Of a DNA stretch of 64,000 nucleotides, positions 54,814-63,062 are shown in pieces. Within the stretch, counting starts at the first letter, position 1. The number at the start of each line of letters is the position of its first letter. Below the pieces are notes generated by a model, which saw nothing but the letters and a program-made list of their open reading frames with translations, was not told the origin of the DNA and did no database searches. Origin of the DNA: Rhodoferax lithotrophicus (GTDB taxonomy: Bacteria; Pseudomonadota; Gammaproteobacteria; Burkholderiales; Burkholderiaceae_C); contig NZ_AP024238.1 in assembly GCF_019973615.1 (NCBI RefSeq), positions 1,550,001-1,614,000 of the forward strand, read 5' to 3'. The translations under genes were made by a program, and so were the position numbers.

Positions 54814-56268
54814 ATGTACACACTGTTTTTTGTCCTGGGTGTGCCACTTTGGGGTGGATTGGTTTTGGCCTTGATCGGTCACCGCGCCTATGCCCGCGAC
54901 ATCAATGTCGCATTCAGTCTGGCGACGTTTCTGGCCGCTTGTGCACTGACAGTGCAAATCATCAACAACGGCCCGCAATTGTTTTGGCATGACCAGTTTT
55001 TTATTGATCCGCTGAATGTTTTTCTGGTGACCTTGACCGCCTTTGTCAGCCTCACCACAGCCATTTTTTCTCGCCCCTACATGCGTATTGAGCAAGACCA
55101 CGGCAAGATGACTGCGCCGCGCATGCGGCTCTATCACAGCATGTACCAGCTGTTCAGCTTTACCATGTTGCTGGGCTTTACCACCAATAATCTGGGCATC
55201 ATCTGGGTCGCCATGGAAGCTGCCACGCTGACGACCGTGCTGCTGGTGTCGGTCTACCGCACCTCGGCCAGTCTGGAAGCTGCCTGGAAGTATTTCATTC
55301 TGTGTGGCGTGGGCATTGCGCAAGCCCTGTTTGGCACCATCCTGCTGTACATGGCGGCAGACAAAGCCCTGGGGGCCGAACACGCCACCTTGCTGTGGAC
55401 CAATCTGGATCAGATCAAGGGCCAGCTTGACCCCACCATCATCACCCTGGCGTTTGTGTTTTTGCTGATTGGCTACGGCACCAAAATCGGCCTGGTGCCG
55501 CTGCACAGCTGGTTGCCCGATGCCCATGCCGAAGGCCCCACGCCGGTGTCGGCGGTGCTTTCCGGCTTGTTGCTCAACGTGGCCATGTACGCGGTGCTGC
55601 GCTGCAAGGTGCTGACCGACGGTGCTTTGGGCACGCCGATGGCCGGGCAATTGATGATGGGTTTTGGGCTCTTGTCAGTCACCGTGGCGGCGTTCTTTTT
55701 GTCGCGGCAAAAAGATGTCAAACGTATGTTTTCTTACTCCAGCATCGAGCACATGGGCATGATCACCTTTGCCTTCGGCATGGGTGGGCCGGTGGCCAAC
55801 TTTGCCGGCTTGTTGCACATGACGGTGCACTCGCTGGTGAAATCGGCCATCTTCTTCACCGTGGGGCATGCTACGCAAAAAGCCAAAACCCAGGTGATGA
55901 GTGAGATTCGCGGTCTGATCAAAGTCAACCCCACCGTCGGCTGGGGCTTGATGCTGGGTGTGATGGCGATTCTGGGCATGCCGCCGTTTGGCGTGTTTGC
56001 CAGCGAGTTTCTGATTTTGACCACTGCCATGCGTGAGCAGCCTTGGGCGGCCCCGTTCCTGTTTCTGGCGCTGGGCGTGGCCTTTGCCTCGATTTTGATT
56101 CGCGTCCTGCCGATGGTGTTTGGTGACACCACGCTCAAGCCCCTGGCTCATCCGCCAGCCTTGGTGCCGGTGTTTGTTCACCTGGTTCTGGCGCTGGCGT
56201 TGGGCCTGTACATACCGCCCTATCTGAACGGCTGGTATGTGCAGGCGGCCAGCATGTTGGGAGGTTAA
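54814..56268 (+). CDS. hyfF: HyfF/NuoM-N-type antiporter subunit
   Basis: 484 residues. Second Mrp-like antiporter subunit: NLGIIWVAMEAATLTTVLLV, GYGTKIGLVPLHSWLPDAHA, EGPTPVSAVLSGLLLN, KRMFSYSSIEHMGMITFAFG and MPPFGVFASEFLILTTAM. The key transmembrane Glu and Lys/His residues are retained, so ion translocation is plausible. It begins 2 bp after hyfE. Confidence 0.94.
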   Translation: MYTLFFVLGVPLWGGLVLALIGHRAYARDINVAFSLATFLAACALTVQIINNGPQLFWHDQFFIDPLNVFLVTLTAFVSLTTAIFSRPYMRIEQDHGKMTAPRMRLYHSMYQLFSFTMLLGFTTNNLGIIWVAMEAATLTTVLLVSVYRTSASLEAAWKYFILCGVGIAQALFGTILLYMAADKALGAEHATLLWTNLDQIKGQLDPTIITLAFVFLLIGYGTKIGLVPLHSWLPDAHAEGPTPVSAVLSGLLLNVAMYAVLRCKVLTDGALGTPMAGQLMMGFGLLSVTVAAFFLSRQKDVKRMFSYSSIEHMGMITFAFGMGGPVANFAGLLHMTVHSLVKSAIFFTVGHATQKAKTQVMSEIRGLIKVNPTVGWGLMLGVMAILGMPPFGVFASEFLILTTAMREQPWAAPFLFLALGVAFASILIRVLPMVFGDTTLKPLAHPPALVPVFVHLVLALALGLYIPPYLNGWYVQAASMLGG

Positions 56269-56272
56269 GTCC

Positions 56273-57859
56273 ATGCAAATCTCTGAGCTGGACCTTGAAT
56301 TTGCCGTGTTGAACGCTCCCGTTCCGATGGGATTTGCCCCTGTTAATGCTGAACAGTGGCTGACAATAGCCTCAGTAGTGCACGACGAAGGCGGGCGTTT
56401 GCTGGCGCTGTGGGCTGGTGCTGTGGCGCAAGCCGGTGCAGCATCCCCAGAGCCGCATGACACCGCCTGCATGTGCGCTGCCTACGTGACACTCGAAGGC
56501 GTGTTCTGGATTGCTTTGCCCTTGGCCCAACGAGATGGGCAATGGATTTACCCGGATATTTCAGACCTTTTTCCGGCAGCTATACGCATGCAGCGTGCTG
56601 CCGCCGATTTGTCCGGTGTACACGCCCAAGGCGCGCATGACACGCGAGCCTGGCTCAACCATGGCGCTTGGCCTGCTGACCATCACCCGCTGCAGCACAA
56701 CGCAGAACAGTGGCCGCAGCGGGTACCAACCGCACTGGTGAACTACCCCTTTGTTCATGTTGATGGGGATGGTGTGCATGAAATTCCGGTGGGCCCGGTG
56801 CATGCGGGCATCATTGAGCCAGGACATTTCAGGTTTTCGGTGGTGGGTGAAAAAGTGCTGCGGTTGGAGCAGCGCTTGGGCTACACCCACAAAGGGGTTG
56901 AACTGCGCATGACGCAGTTGACCCCTTTGCAGGCCGTGCGTCTGGCGGGGCGCGTCTCCGGTGACAGCACGGTGGCCTACGCCTGGGCTTATTGCATGGC
57001 CCTGGAGTCAGCCACGCAAACCACCATTCCGGTACGTGCGGCCTGGTTGCGCGCCATCATGCTGGAGCGTGAGCGGGTGGCAGCCCATCTGGGTGACCTC
57101 GGTGCCTTGGGCAATGATGCGGCTTTTGCTTTTGGTCTGGCGCAGTTTTCGCGCTTGCGTGAAGACTGGCTACGCGGCTCTCAGAAGGTGTGGGGTCATC
57201 GTTTGATGATGGACGGTATCGTGCCCGGTGGTGTTCGTGTGGACATTGACCGCACCCAAAAAGACCAGTTGATTCAGTTGTGTGATGCTATTGAGAAAGA
57301 AGTGCGCACCCTGTATGACATTTACGAGGCGCATGCCGGTTTGCAAGATCGCTTCATGACCACCGGCCGGGTGTTGCCTGAACTGGCCTCGCGCCTGGGA
57401 CTGACCGGCTTGGCCGGGCGCGCCAGCAGCCAGGTGTGGGACGTGCGCTGTGATCACCCCTTTGTGCCTTACAACCAACTGCAGGTCAAGATCGCCACCC
57501 ATCACAATGGTGATGTGGCCGCACGTGTGTCGGTGCGGTTTGACGAAGTGTTTGAATCCATGCGCTTGATTCGCCGCATGCTTGATGCGCTGCCAGCCGG
57601 TGACATCGCTTGCCCGGTGATCCTGTCCCAGGAGGCCTCGCGTGGTGCCGGTTGGGTGGAGGGATGGCGCGGGGAATTGTTTGTGGCACTTGAATTGGCT
57701 GGGGCCGAGGAAAACCACCGCATTCTGCACTGCCATTTGCACGACCCCTCATGGCAAAACTGGCCGGTGCTGGAGCACGCCATCATGGGCAACATCGTGC
57801 CGGACTTTCCGCTCATCAACAAGTCGTTCAACTTGAGCTACTCGGGGCAAGACCTATGA
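56273..57859 (+). CDS. hyfG: HyfG-like large subunit lacking NiFe-ligand cysteines (Ehr-type)
   Basis: 528 residues from ATG 56273 (GGAGG upstream). An N-terminal 30-kDa/NuoC-like part (to ~160, with YPDISDLFPAAIRMQRAAAD) is fused to a 49-kDa/NuoD-like part (IPVGPVHAGIIEPGHFRFSV, GYTHKGVELRM). Group-4 hydrogenases have RxCGxC and DPCxxC motifs for the NiFe centre. Here the matching places read RVSGDS (residues 227-232) and DPSWQNW (491-497). All four cysteines are absent, so H2 chemistry is not expected. The frame is intact and well conserved, which argues against decay. Confidence 0.92.
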   Translation: MQISELDLEFAVLNAPVPMGFAPVNAEQWLTIASVVHDEGGRLLALWAGAVAQAGAASPEPHDTACMCAAYVTLEGVFWIALPLAQRDGQWIYPDISDLFPAAIRMQRAAADLSGVHAQGAHDTRAWLNHGAWPADHHPLQHNAEQWPQRVPTALVNYPFVHVDGDGVHEIPVGPVHAGIIEPGHFRFSVVGEKVLRLEQRLGYTHKGVELRMTQLTPLQAVRLAGRVSGDSTVAYAWAYCMALESATQTTIPVRAAWLRAIMLERERVAAHLGDLGALGNDAAFAFGLAQFSRLREDWLRGSQKVWGHRLMMDGIVPGGVRVDIDRTQKDQLIQLCDAIEKEVRTLYDIYEAHAGLQDRFMTTGRVLPELASRLGLTGLAGRASSQVWDVRCDHPFVPYNQLQVKIATHHNGDVAARVSVRFDEVFESMRLIRRMLDALPAGDIACPVILSQEASRGAGWVEGWRGELFVALELAGAEENHRILHCHLHDPSWQNWPVLEHAIMGNIVPDFPLINKSFNLSYSGQDL

Positions 57860-58374
57860 TCTGGAAAATCGTCAAACAGATCGCCCAAACCGGTACGTGC
57901 AGCGAAGCTGCGCCAGATATTGGTGAGGAAAATGCCCTTGAGGCCTCAAAAATACAGCGTGAGCTGCTCTCAATTTTGGGGCAAGCGTTGAGCATTCGTG
58001 AAGTGGATGCGGGCTCTTGCAACGGCTGCGAGCTGGAGATCAATGCCCTTGGCAACCCCTACTACAACCTGGAAGGTCTGGGCATCAAGTTTGTCGCCAG
58101 CCCGCGTCATGCCGACATGTTGTTGGTCACCGGCCCGGTGTCGCGCAACATGGAAACCGCCCTGAGGCGCACTTATGAGGCTACCCCCGAACCCAAACTG
58201 GTGGTGGCTGTGGGTGACTGTGCCTGTGACGGCGGTATCTTCGGTGAGAGTTATGCCACCTGTGGCCGGGTGGCGAATGTGATTCCGGTGGATGAAGTTG
58301 TTCCAGGCTGCCCGCCACCGCCGCTGGAGATTTTGCGTGGCATTCTCAAAGCGGTGCGGCGGCGTGTCCAGTAA
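57856..58374 (+). CDS. hyfI: HyfI/NuoB-type [4Fe-4S] small subunit
   Basis: 172 residues. Cluster ligands appear intact: AGSCNGCELE (C55, C58), VGDCACDGG (C122 region) and VVPGCPPPP (C152). These hold the proximal (N2-like) cluster facing the large subunit. It overlaps hyfG by ATGA. No HyfA or HyfH ferredoxin subunit follows, so the route of electrons into this cluster is unclear. Last gene of the operon. Confidence 0.94.
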   Translation: MIWKIVKQIAQTGTCSEAAPDIGEENALEASKIQRELLSILGQALSIREVDAGSCNGCELEINALGNPYYNLEGLGIKFVASPRHADMLLVTGPVSRNMETALRRTYEATPEPKLVVAVGDCACDGGIFGESYATCGRVANVIPVDEVVPGCPPPPLEILRGILKAVRRRVQ

Positions 58375-58697
58375 GTTGGGGTAGCTGAGCCTCTTTAATC
58401 TGCATGGCGTTTGGCACAGTCCATCGTTGAATTTTGCTTTTGACCAGACCTTTCGCAGAAAACATCCCAGCGCATGATCATGTCCCGTTATCTGTGCCGT
58501 GCCCGAAGTGGGGTGCAGTTTGATCCCTCCTGTTGCGTAACATCGGCAGGCCAACACACACTGCCCAAATGACATTACCCCCTCAAGCCTCTACGGTCGA
58601 TGCCAAGACCGATTTAGCCGGATTCTCCTGGCCAATGGTGTTACTGCGTTACTGGGCATGGCTGGATAGGGTGCCTCTGATCCTGCAAGCACGCGTC
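58375..58697. other. Intergenic region after the hyf-like operon
   Basis: About 320 bp. The second half is an in-frame upstream extension of the TlpA-like gene and may be coding if an earlier start (58569 or 58533) is used. The first half shows no gene or clear hairpin. Confidence 0.5.
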
Positions 58698-59252
58698 ATG
58701 ACATGCTTCTTGCGCATGGTTTACAAAACACGTGCTTGGGGCCTGGTCTTGGCCATGCTGGCCGCAAGCCCATGTGTGTGGGCTCAGGGTTATGAGGTGA
58801 TGCCCTGGACTGCACGCAAATCTGTTCCAGAACTGGAAGGAGTTGACCTCCAGGGGCAGGTCTGGCATCTGGCGGACTTGCGTGGCAAGGTCGTATTGAT
58901 CAATTTCTGGGCCAGCTGGTGTGAACCTTGCCGGGCTGAAATGCCCTCACTTCAGTCCTTGGCCCAGTTCTATGGCCCTGAAAAGCTGCTGGTGCTGGCA
59001 GTGAACTTCAAGGAATCCGCCGCTATTGCACAGCGTTATGTGCAGCGCACCGATTTTGCCTTGCCAGTTTTGCTGGATCCTGCGGGGGCGATAGCGCATG
59101 CGTGGGGAGTCAAGGTGTTCCCTACAACGGTGCTGGTGGCAGCCAATGGTCAGGTGCGTCATCTGGTGCGTGGTGAGCTGGATTGGACGGGCCTGCAAGC
59201 TGCCAAGCTGGTAGAACCATTGTTGGACAAAAAGAGCCAGCTCAGCCGCTAA
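58698..59252 (+). CDS. TlpA/ResA-type periplasmic thioredoxin-like protein
   Basis: The start is uncertain: 58698 or 58716 gives a normal signal peptide (AWGLVLAMLAASPCVWA-QG), while 58569 adds ~43 residues of odd composition; none has a good ribosome-binding site. The mature domain has the TlpA fold with the active site NFWASWCEPCRAEMPSLQSL, LLVLAVNFKESAAIAQRYVQ and cis-Pro region VKVFPTTVLV. It probably reduces periplasmic disulfides, for example in cytochrome maturation. A MITE-like repeat starts directly at its stop codon. Confidence 0.88.
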   Translation: MTCFLRMVYKTRAWGLVLAMLAASPCVWAQGYEVMPWTARKSVPELEGVDLQGQVWHLADLRGKVVLINFWASWCEPCRAEMPSLQSLAQFYGPEKLLVLAVNFKESAAIAQRYVQRTDFALPVLLDPAGAIAHAWGVKVFPTTVLVAANGQVRHLVRGELDWTGLQAAKLVEPLLDKKSQLSR

Positions 59253-59350
59253 TTCATTTCTAAATCATCCGTGTCGTTGTTGCTTCGCCTTGTCGTGCGT
59301 CAGCACTGCCTGCGGCTTCGTGCCTAGACACCAATGATTTGGAAATGGAA
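59253..59350. repeat. MITE-like element with terminal inverted repeats
   Basis: The left end (59253-59275) reads CATTTCTAAATCATCCGTGT. The right end (59327-59350), read in reverse complement, gives CATTTCCAAATCATTGGTGT, about 17 of 20 positions matching. The element is ~98 bp, non-coding, with GTCGTGC/GCACGAA inside. Its left half recurs at 45812-45853. No transposase gene for it is in the window. Confidence 0.65.
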
Positions 59351-59471
59351 TAAGCTGCCCCCGATAATCTGACGGGCGAAACCGGGCTTTCCCGATTTTG
59401 CTGGGGCCAATGCGGGGTACTTTGACATACACCGACGGCCCTTGTTTTTTTACTTTTCCGGAGTTCCTTGA

Positions 59472-60599
59472 ATGATCACCGTTCACACACAGGCGCGCCG
59501 CGCTTTTCTGAAAAATATGGCGGTAACCACTGCTGCTGCAGCATTGCCCGCTGTTCATTTCGCCCAAGGCAGCCCACTTGCAGAGCGCAGGTTTGCGCCA
59601 CAGGCCGGTACTTGGCGCACTTTTGAGGTCACCACCCGGGTCAACATCATCAAACCCCAAGGTGTCACACGCCTGTGGCTACCGGTTCCCTCAGTCAATA
59701 CGGACTGGCAAAGATCTCTCGAAAGCGTCTTTTCCAGCAATGGCAAAACCAGGATGCTTGCTGATGAGCACTATGGCGCGCGCATGTTGTATGCCGAGTT
59801 TGCCGAGAGTGAAACCAAGCCTTTTGTCGAACTGACTAGCCGGATCCAGACCCAGAATCGCTCTGTTGACTGGGCACACAAGCAGAACGATGCCGAAGAG
59901 CCGGCTACGTTGACATACTGGACCCAAGCCACCAGTTTGCTGCCCACGGACGGTATCGTGCGCAAAACGGCAATGGAAGCCATTCGGGGTTCAAAAACGG
60001 ATGTTGAAAAAGCCCAAAAGCTCTATGACTGGATTGTTCTCAACACCTTCCGCGAGCCCAAAGTACAAGGCTGCGGCGAAGGCGATATCCAAACCATGCT
60101 GGAAACCGGTAATTTGAGCGGCAAGTGTGCCGATCTGAATGCGCTTTTCGTCGGGTTGTGCCGGTCTGTTGGCCTGCCCGCCCGTGATGTCTACGGTCTG
60201 CGCCTGGCCCCCTCGGCTTTTGGCTACAAGCAGTTGGGTGGCAACCCTGCCAGCCTGCAAGGTGCGCAACACTGCAGAGCCGAGGTGTACCTGAAAAATC
60301 ATGGCTGGGTGGCCATGGACCCCGCTGACGTGACCAAAGTTATGCGTCATGAAGCACCGGAGTGGATCAAGTCGGCCAACCATCCTGTGGTGGCACCTGT
60401 CAACAAGGCCTTGTTTGGCAGCTGGGAGGGTAACTGGATGGCCTATAACATGGCCCACGACGTGAAGCTGCCCAATTCCATAGGGTCTAAGCTGGGGTTT
60501 CTGATGTATCCGATAGCTGAGAATGCTTCTGGACGATTAAATTCCTACGCACCGGATGACTTCAAATACCAGATCAGCGCCCGCGAAATGACCATGTAG
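59472..60599 (+). CDS. Transglutaminase-like protein with twin-arginine signal
   Basis: 375 residues. The N-terminus ARRAFLKNMAVTTAAAALPA is a Tat-type leader. The transglutaminase core has the catalytic Cys in LSGKCADLNALFVGLCRSVG, LPARDVYGLRL, and His/Asp in CRAEVYLKNHGWVAMDPADV. The beta domain upstream (TRLWLPVPSVNTDWQ) is usual for periplasmic cysteine-protease/transglutaminase-like proteins. Substrate unknown. The preceding 219-bp gap holds the MITE-like element and a long T-run before a CCGGAG site. Confidence 0.88.
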   Translation: MITVHTQARRAFLKNMAVTTAAAALPAVHFAQGSPLAERRFAPQAGTWRTFEVTTRVNIIKPQGVTRLWLPVPSVNTDWQRSLESVFSSNGKTRMLADEHYGARMLYAEFAESETKPFVELTSRIQTQNRSVDWAHKQNDAEEPATLTYWTQATSLLPTDGIVRKTAMEAIRGSKTDVEKAQKLYDWIVLNTFREPKVQGCGEGDIQTMLETGNLSGKCADLNALFVGLCRSVGLPARDVYGLRLAPSAFGYKQLGGNPASLQGAQHCRAEVYLKNHGWVAMDPADVTKVMRHEAPEWIKSANHPVVAPVNKALFGSWEGNWMAYNMAHDVKLPNSIGSKLGFLMYPIAENASGRLNSYAPDDFKYQISAREMTM

Positions 60600-60621
60600 T
60601 TGGGCTGTTTGCGCCCCAACA

Positions 60622-60652
60622 AGGCCCCTGGATCATGGCTCACCAGGGGCTT
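60622..60652. terminator. Stem-loop between convergent genes
   Basis: AGGCCCCTGG (60622-60631) pairs with CCAGGGGCTT (60643-60652) around an 11-nt loop. It lies between the stops of the transglutaminase-like gene and the SHOCT gene and could end transcription from both sides, but no U-tract follows. Confidence 0.55.
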
Positions 60653-60666
60653 CAAGCCATTGGGGA

Positions 60667-61527
60667 CTACAGGCGGCTGAGTAGTTCCGCCTTTTTGCTG
60701 GCGTATTCCTGCTCGCTCAAAATGCCGCGGCTTTGCAGTGCCGCGAGTTTTTCAATGCTTGCAAAAATATCATGATGGTCACCCGAGGAAGACACGGCAT
60801 GGTTCACGGGTGCATAAGCATTCTGGATCGTGTGGCTGTGGCTTGGTGTGTCGTTTGGGGTGAAGTTTGGTGCTGGGGGCAATGGCGGCTGGCCATTGAT
60901 GCTGATTACCGGCAGACGTGACAAATCCACATAGCCATATTGGCTTGAAAACGTCACCGAGTAGCCACCACTTTGCTGCTGCGAGACCCCGCCAATGTTG
61001 TGATCCAGTGTGTCATAAATAATGACCTGACCGTTGGATTCAATGGCGAGACGGTGGGCTTGTGAAAACCAGGCGTACCGCATGCCATTTTGACCACCGG
61101 AACTGTTCGGCCATTTCAGATCGGGGCCCCACCAGTTGGCTTGCGCCGGTGCCGCAACAAACAGGCTGTTGGTGTTGTCGCCTGATACGCCGCCAAAGTT
61201 GTTGTAAGACGTGTTGCCATTTTGGGTCTGGCTCTGGAAGCTGCCGGTGCGAATCAGATCGGGCTGGTTGGAGATCAGGCGAGACAACTCAGCGCACAGG
61301 TTGTCAACCCGGCCCTTCAGGTTGTTGTTGAACATGTCGCCAATCATGGTCATGCCCCCTTGCATCCACTGGCCGGAGCCACCAAATTCATAGTGGCTGA
61401 ACTGCGCCATGCTGCCGTTGCCGTTGATCACGGAAGTGAGCATGGTTTGTACGGCATCAAAGCTGAAGCTGTGGCGCTGGGCAATGTCTTGTACGGCATG
61501 GATGCCAGCGGGGGAAAGTTGAGCCAT
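60667..61527 (-). CDS. SHOCT-domain protein
   Basis: The ATG at 61527 (MAQLSPAGIHAVQDIAQRHS) gives 286 residues; the frame is open to 61683 without a better signal. The C-terminal 33 residues (IEKLAALQSRGILSEQEYAS) form a SHOCT module, a short oligomerisation motif. The N-terminal half is helical with GNGSMAQFSHYEFGGSGQWM. The middle is Gln/Asn/Gly/Ser-rich, followed by a proline-rich linker. The function of the family is unknown. Confidence 0.8.
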   Translation of the reverse strand: MAQLSPAGIHAVQDIAQRHSFSFDAVQTMLTSVINGNGSMAQFSHYEFGGSGQWMQGGMTMIGDMFNNNLKGRVDNLCAELSRLISNQPDLIRTGSFQSQTQNGNTSYNNFGGVSGDNTNSLFVAAPAQANWWGPDLKWPNSSGGQNGMRYAWFSQAHRLAIESNGQVIIYDTLDHNIGGVSQQQSGGYSVTFSSQYGYVDLSRLPVISINGQPPLPPAPNFTPNDTPSHSHTIQNAYAPVNHAVSSSGDHHDIFASIEKLAALQSRGILSEQEYASKKAELLSRL

Positions 61528-61723
61528 ATGGAACCAAAGTTGAGTCAAAAAAAAGAAATCTAGATCGCCTGGCGCAAACTGCGAAGGCAGTGGACTGTAG
61601 TGCATTCCCAATTGGGCGCACCTACCGCAGGCATTCTGCCGTTGGGGCCGGATCAATCCGTGGTGGTCAAGCTCATGGCTCACTTCGCCGTTTGCTGGCG
61701 GTTATTGATCCGCCGGGAGCTTT

Positions 61724-62302
61724 TCAACGCGGCTTTTTCGGGGGCAACATGGTCGATAAAACACCATCCTTGAGAACCATGTGGTGGTAGATCGCTGCAG
61801 CAGCGTGCAAGCCAGCCAGCCACATGATGGCATCCCCCAGGAGTCCGTGTACATCACCCCAGTCCAGTAGTTTTGCAAGTGCTGAGTTGGTCATCAACGG
61901 GATCTGGTCGATGCGTACACCACCCAGCAGTGTCAGCGGATGGGCTTTGCCACCCAGTGCCAGGAGGGCGGTGATTGGTAGAAGCAGCAAAAGAGTCCAC
62001 AGTGCCAAGTGCATCAGCTTGGCCATCATGTGTATTCGAGGTGCCATGGGAATCTGCGGTGCGGCCGGTCGCAGAGCCACCCAGAGCAAGCGCAACACGG
62101 TCAATACCAGAACCAACATTCCCAAGGTTTCGTGCCAGACGATGTCGATGTGGGTCGCGGGGTCCATGCCTTGTCGCATCAGCCGGCCGAAGCCACCTGG
62201 CCCTAGGATGAAGGCAATGGTCACAACAATGGCGGTGATCCAGTGAAAAGCCCGACTGAGGACATCGTAATGGGGTGTGGAAGATGGGTGCATAAAGTTC
62301 AT
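61724..62302 (-). CDS. Cytochrome b561-type membrane protein
   Basis: About 192 residues from ATG 62302. Four helices carry the haem-ligand histidines typical of prokaryotic cytochrome b561: SRAFHWITAIVVTIAFILGP, VWHETLGMLVLVLTVLRLLW, MAKLMHLALWTLLLLLPITA and IMWLAGLHAAAAIYHHMVLK. Probably transfers electrons from quinol to a periplasmic or membrane acceptor. The gap 61528-61723 contains nothing I can identify. Confidence 0.92.
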   Translation of the reverse strand: MNFMHPSSTPHYDVLSRAFHWITAIVVTIAFILGPGGFGRLMRQGMDPATHIDIVWHETLGMLVLVLTVLRLLWVALRPAAPQIPMAPRIHMMAKLMHLALWTLLLLLPITALLALGGKAHPLTLLGGVRIDQIPLMTNSALAKLLDWGDVHGLLGDAIMWLAGLHAAAAIYHHMVLKDGVLSTMLPPKKPR

Positions 62303-62428
62303 ATGGAAATTGAAATGATTGTGCGGTACCTTGCTTAACAAATGATGAAGGTATGGCCCCAGATGTCTGCATAAGCTGGGTTTTCGCAGTCAGGTTGATT
62401 GGTGCTCAACCCCATGCCAGCCCGTTGC

Positions 62429-62974
62429 TCAGTGGGCAGGTACCCACATCTGCAAGCGTGGCAACATGGCGCGGTAGGGGGCCAAAAGCACAGCGGCCAT
62501 CAGCCACTTGATGGTCAGGTCACCGGCTGCCAGCATCAACCAGTCGATGTCTGAGCCGTAGAACGCCAGAAAGAAGAAGATACAGGTGTCAACCACCGAG
62601 GCCACGAAGGAACCAATCAACGGGGCTTTCCACCATGACATGGCACGCAGCCGGTTAAAGGCCACAATGTCCAGCAATTGGCCGGTGATGAAGGCTGCGC
62701 CAGATGCCGCTGCAATGCGCCATGGCGCAAGTGCCAATGACACCAGCACAGCAATGGCAAAGCCGGCCCAAGCCACACGGCGTGCGGCACCCGTACCCAC
62801 CGCACGATTGGTTAGATCCGTGACCAAAAAAGCCACCGGGAAGGTAAATGCACCCCAGGTTAACCAGTCGTTGATGGGAAACTGCACCAGATAATTAGAC
62901 GAGGTGATGACCATCAGCATCGCCAAAATGGGTCGCCAAAGCTTCATTAAAGGAAGTTGAGGTGGATATGTCAT
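62429..62974 (-). CDS. yhhQ: Queuosine-precursor transporter (VUT/YhhQ family)
   Basis: 181 residues, about six helices. TSSNYLVQFPINDWLTWGAF, TFPVAFLVTDLTNRAVGTGA and GQLLDIVAFNRLRAMSWWKA then VDTCIFFFLAFYG are the conserved features of the COG1738 family. Members import preQ0/preQ1 for tRNA queuosine modification. No queuosine riboswitch was recognised in the 88 bp before the gene. It is divergent from guanine deaminase, another purine-related gene. Confidence 0.92.
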   Translation of the reverse strand: MTYPPQLPLMKLWRPILAMLMVITSSNYLVQFPINDWLTWGAFTFPVAFLVTDLTNRAVGTGAARRVAWAGFAIAVLVSLALAPWRIAAASGAAFITGQLLDIVAFNRLRAMSWWKAPLIGSFVASVVDTCIFFFLAFYGSDIDWLMLAAGDLTIKWLMAAVLLAPYRAMLPRLQMWVPAH

Positions 62975-63062
62975 GCCGGTATTATCGTGGCGGCTGCTGA
63001 AGGTAGCCGATTTTGACCCTTTGTCTGAGCTTCGCTGACAGATTGGGTAAGCTCTGAGTTCT

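Noticed and set aside
56273..58374. Annotation as an active [NiFe] hydrogenase
   Set aside because: All four NiFe-ligand cysteines of the large subunit are replaced and no maturation genes are present.
62975..63062. preQ1 or purine riboswitch between yhhQ and guaD
   Set aside because: The 88-bp gap shows no recognisable aptamer core.
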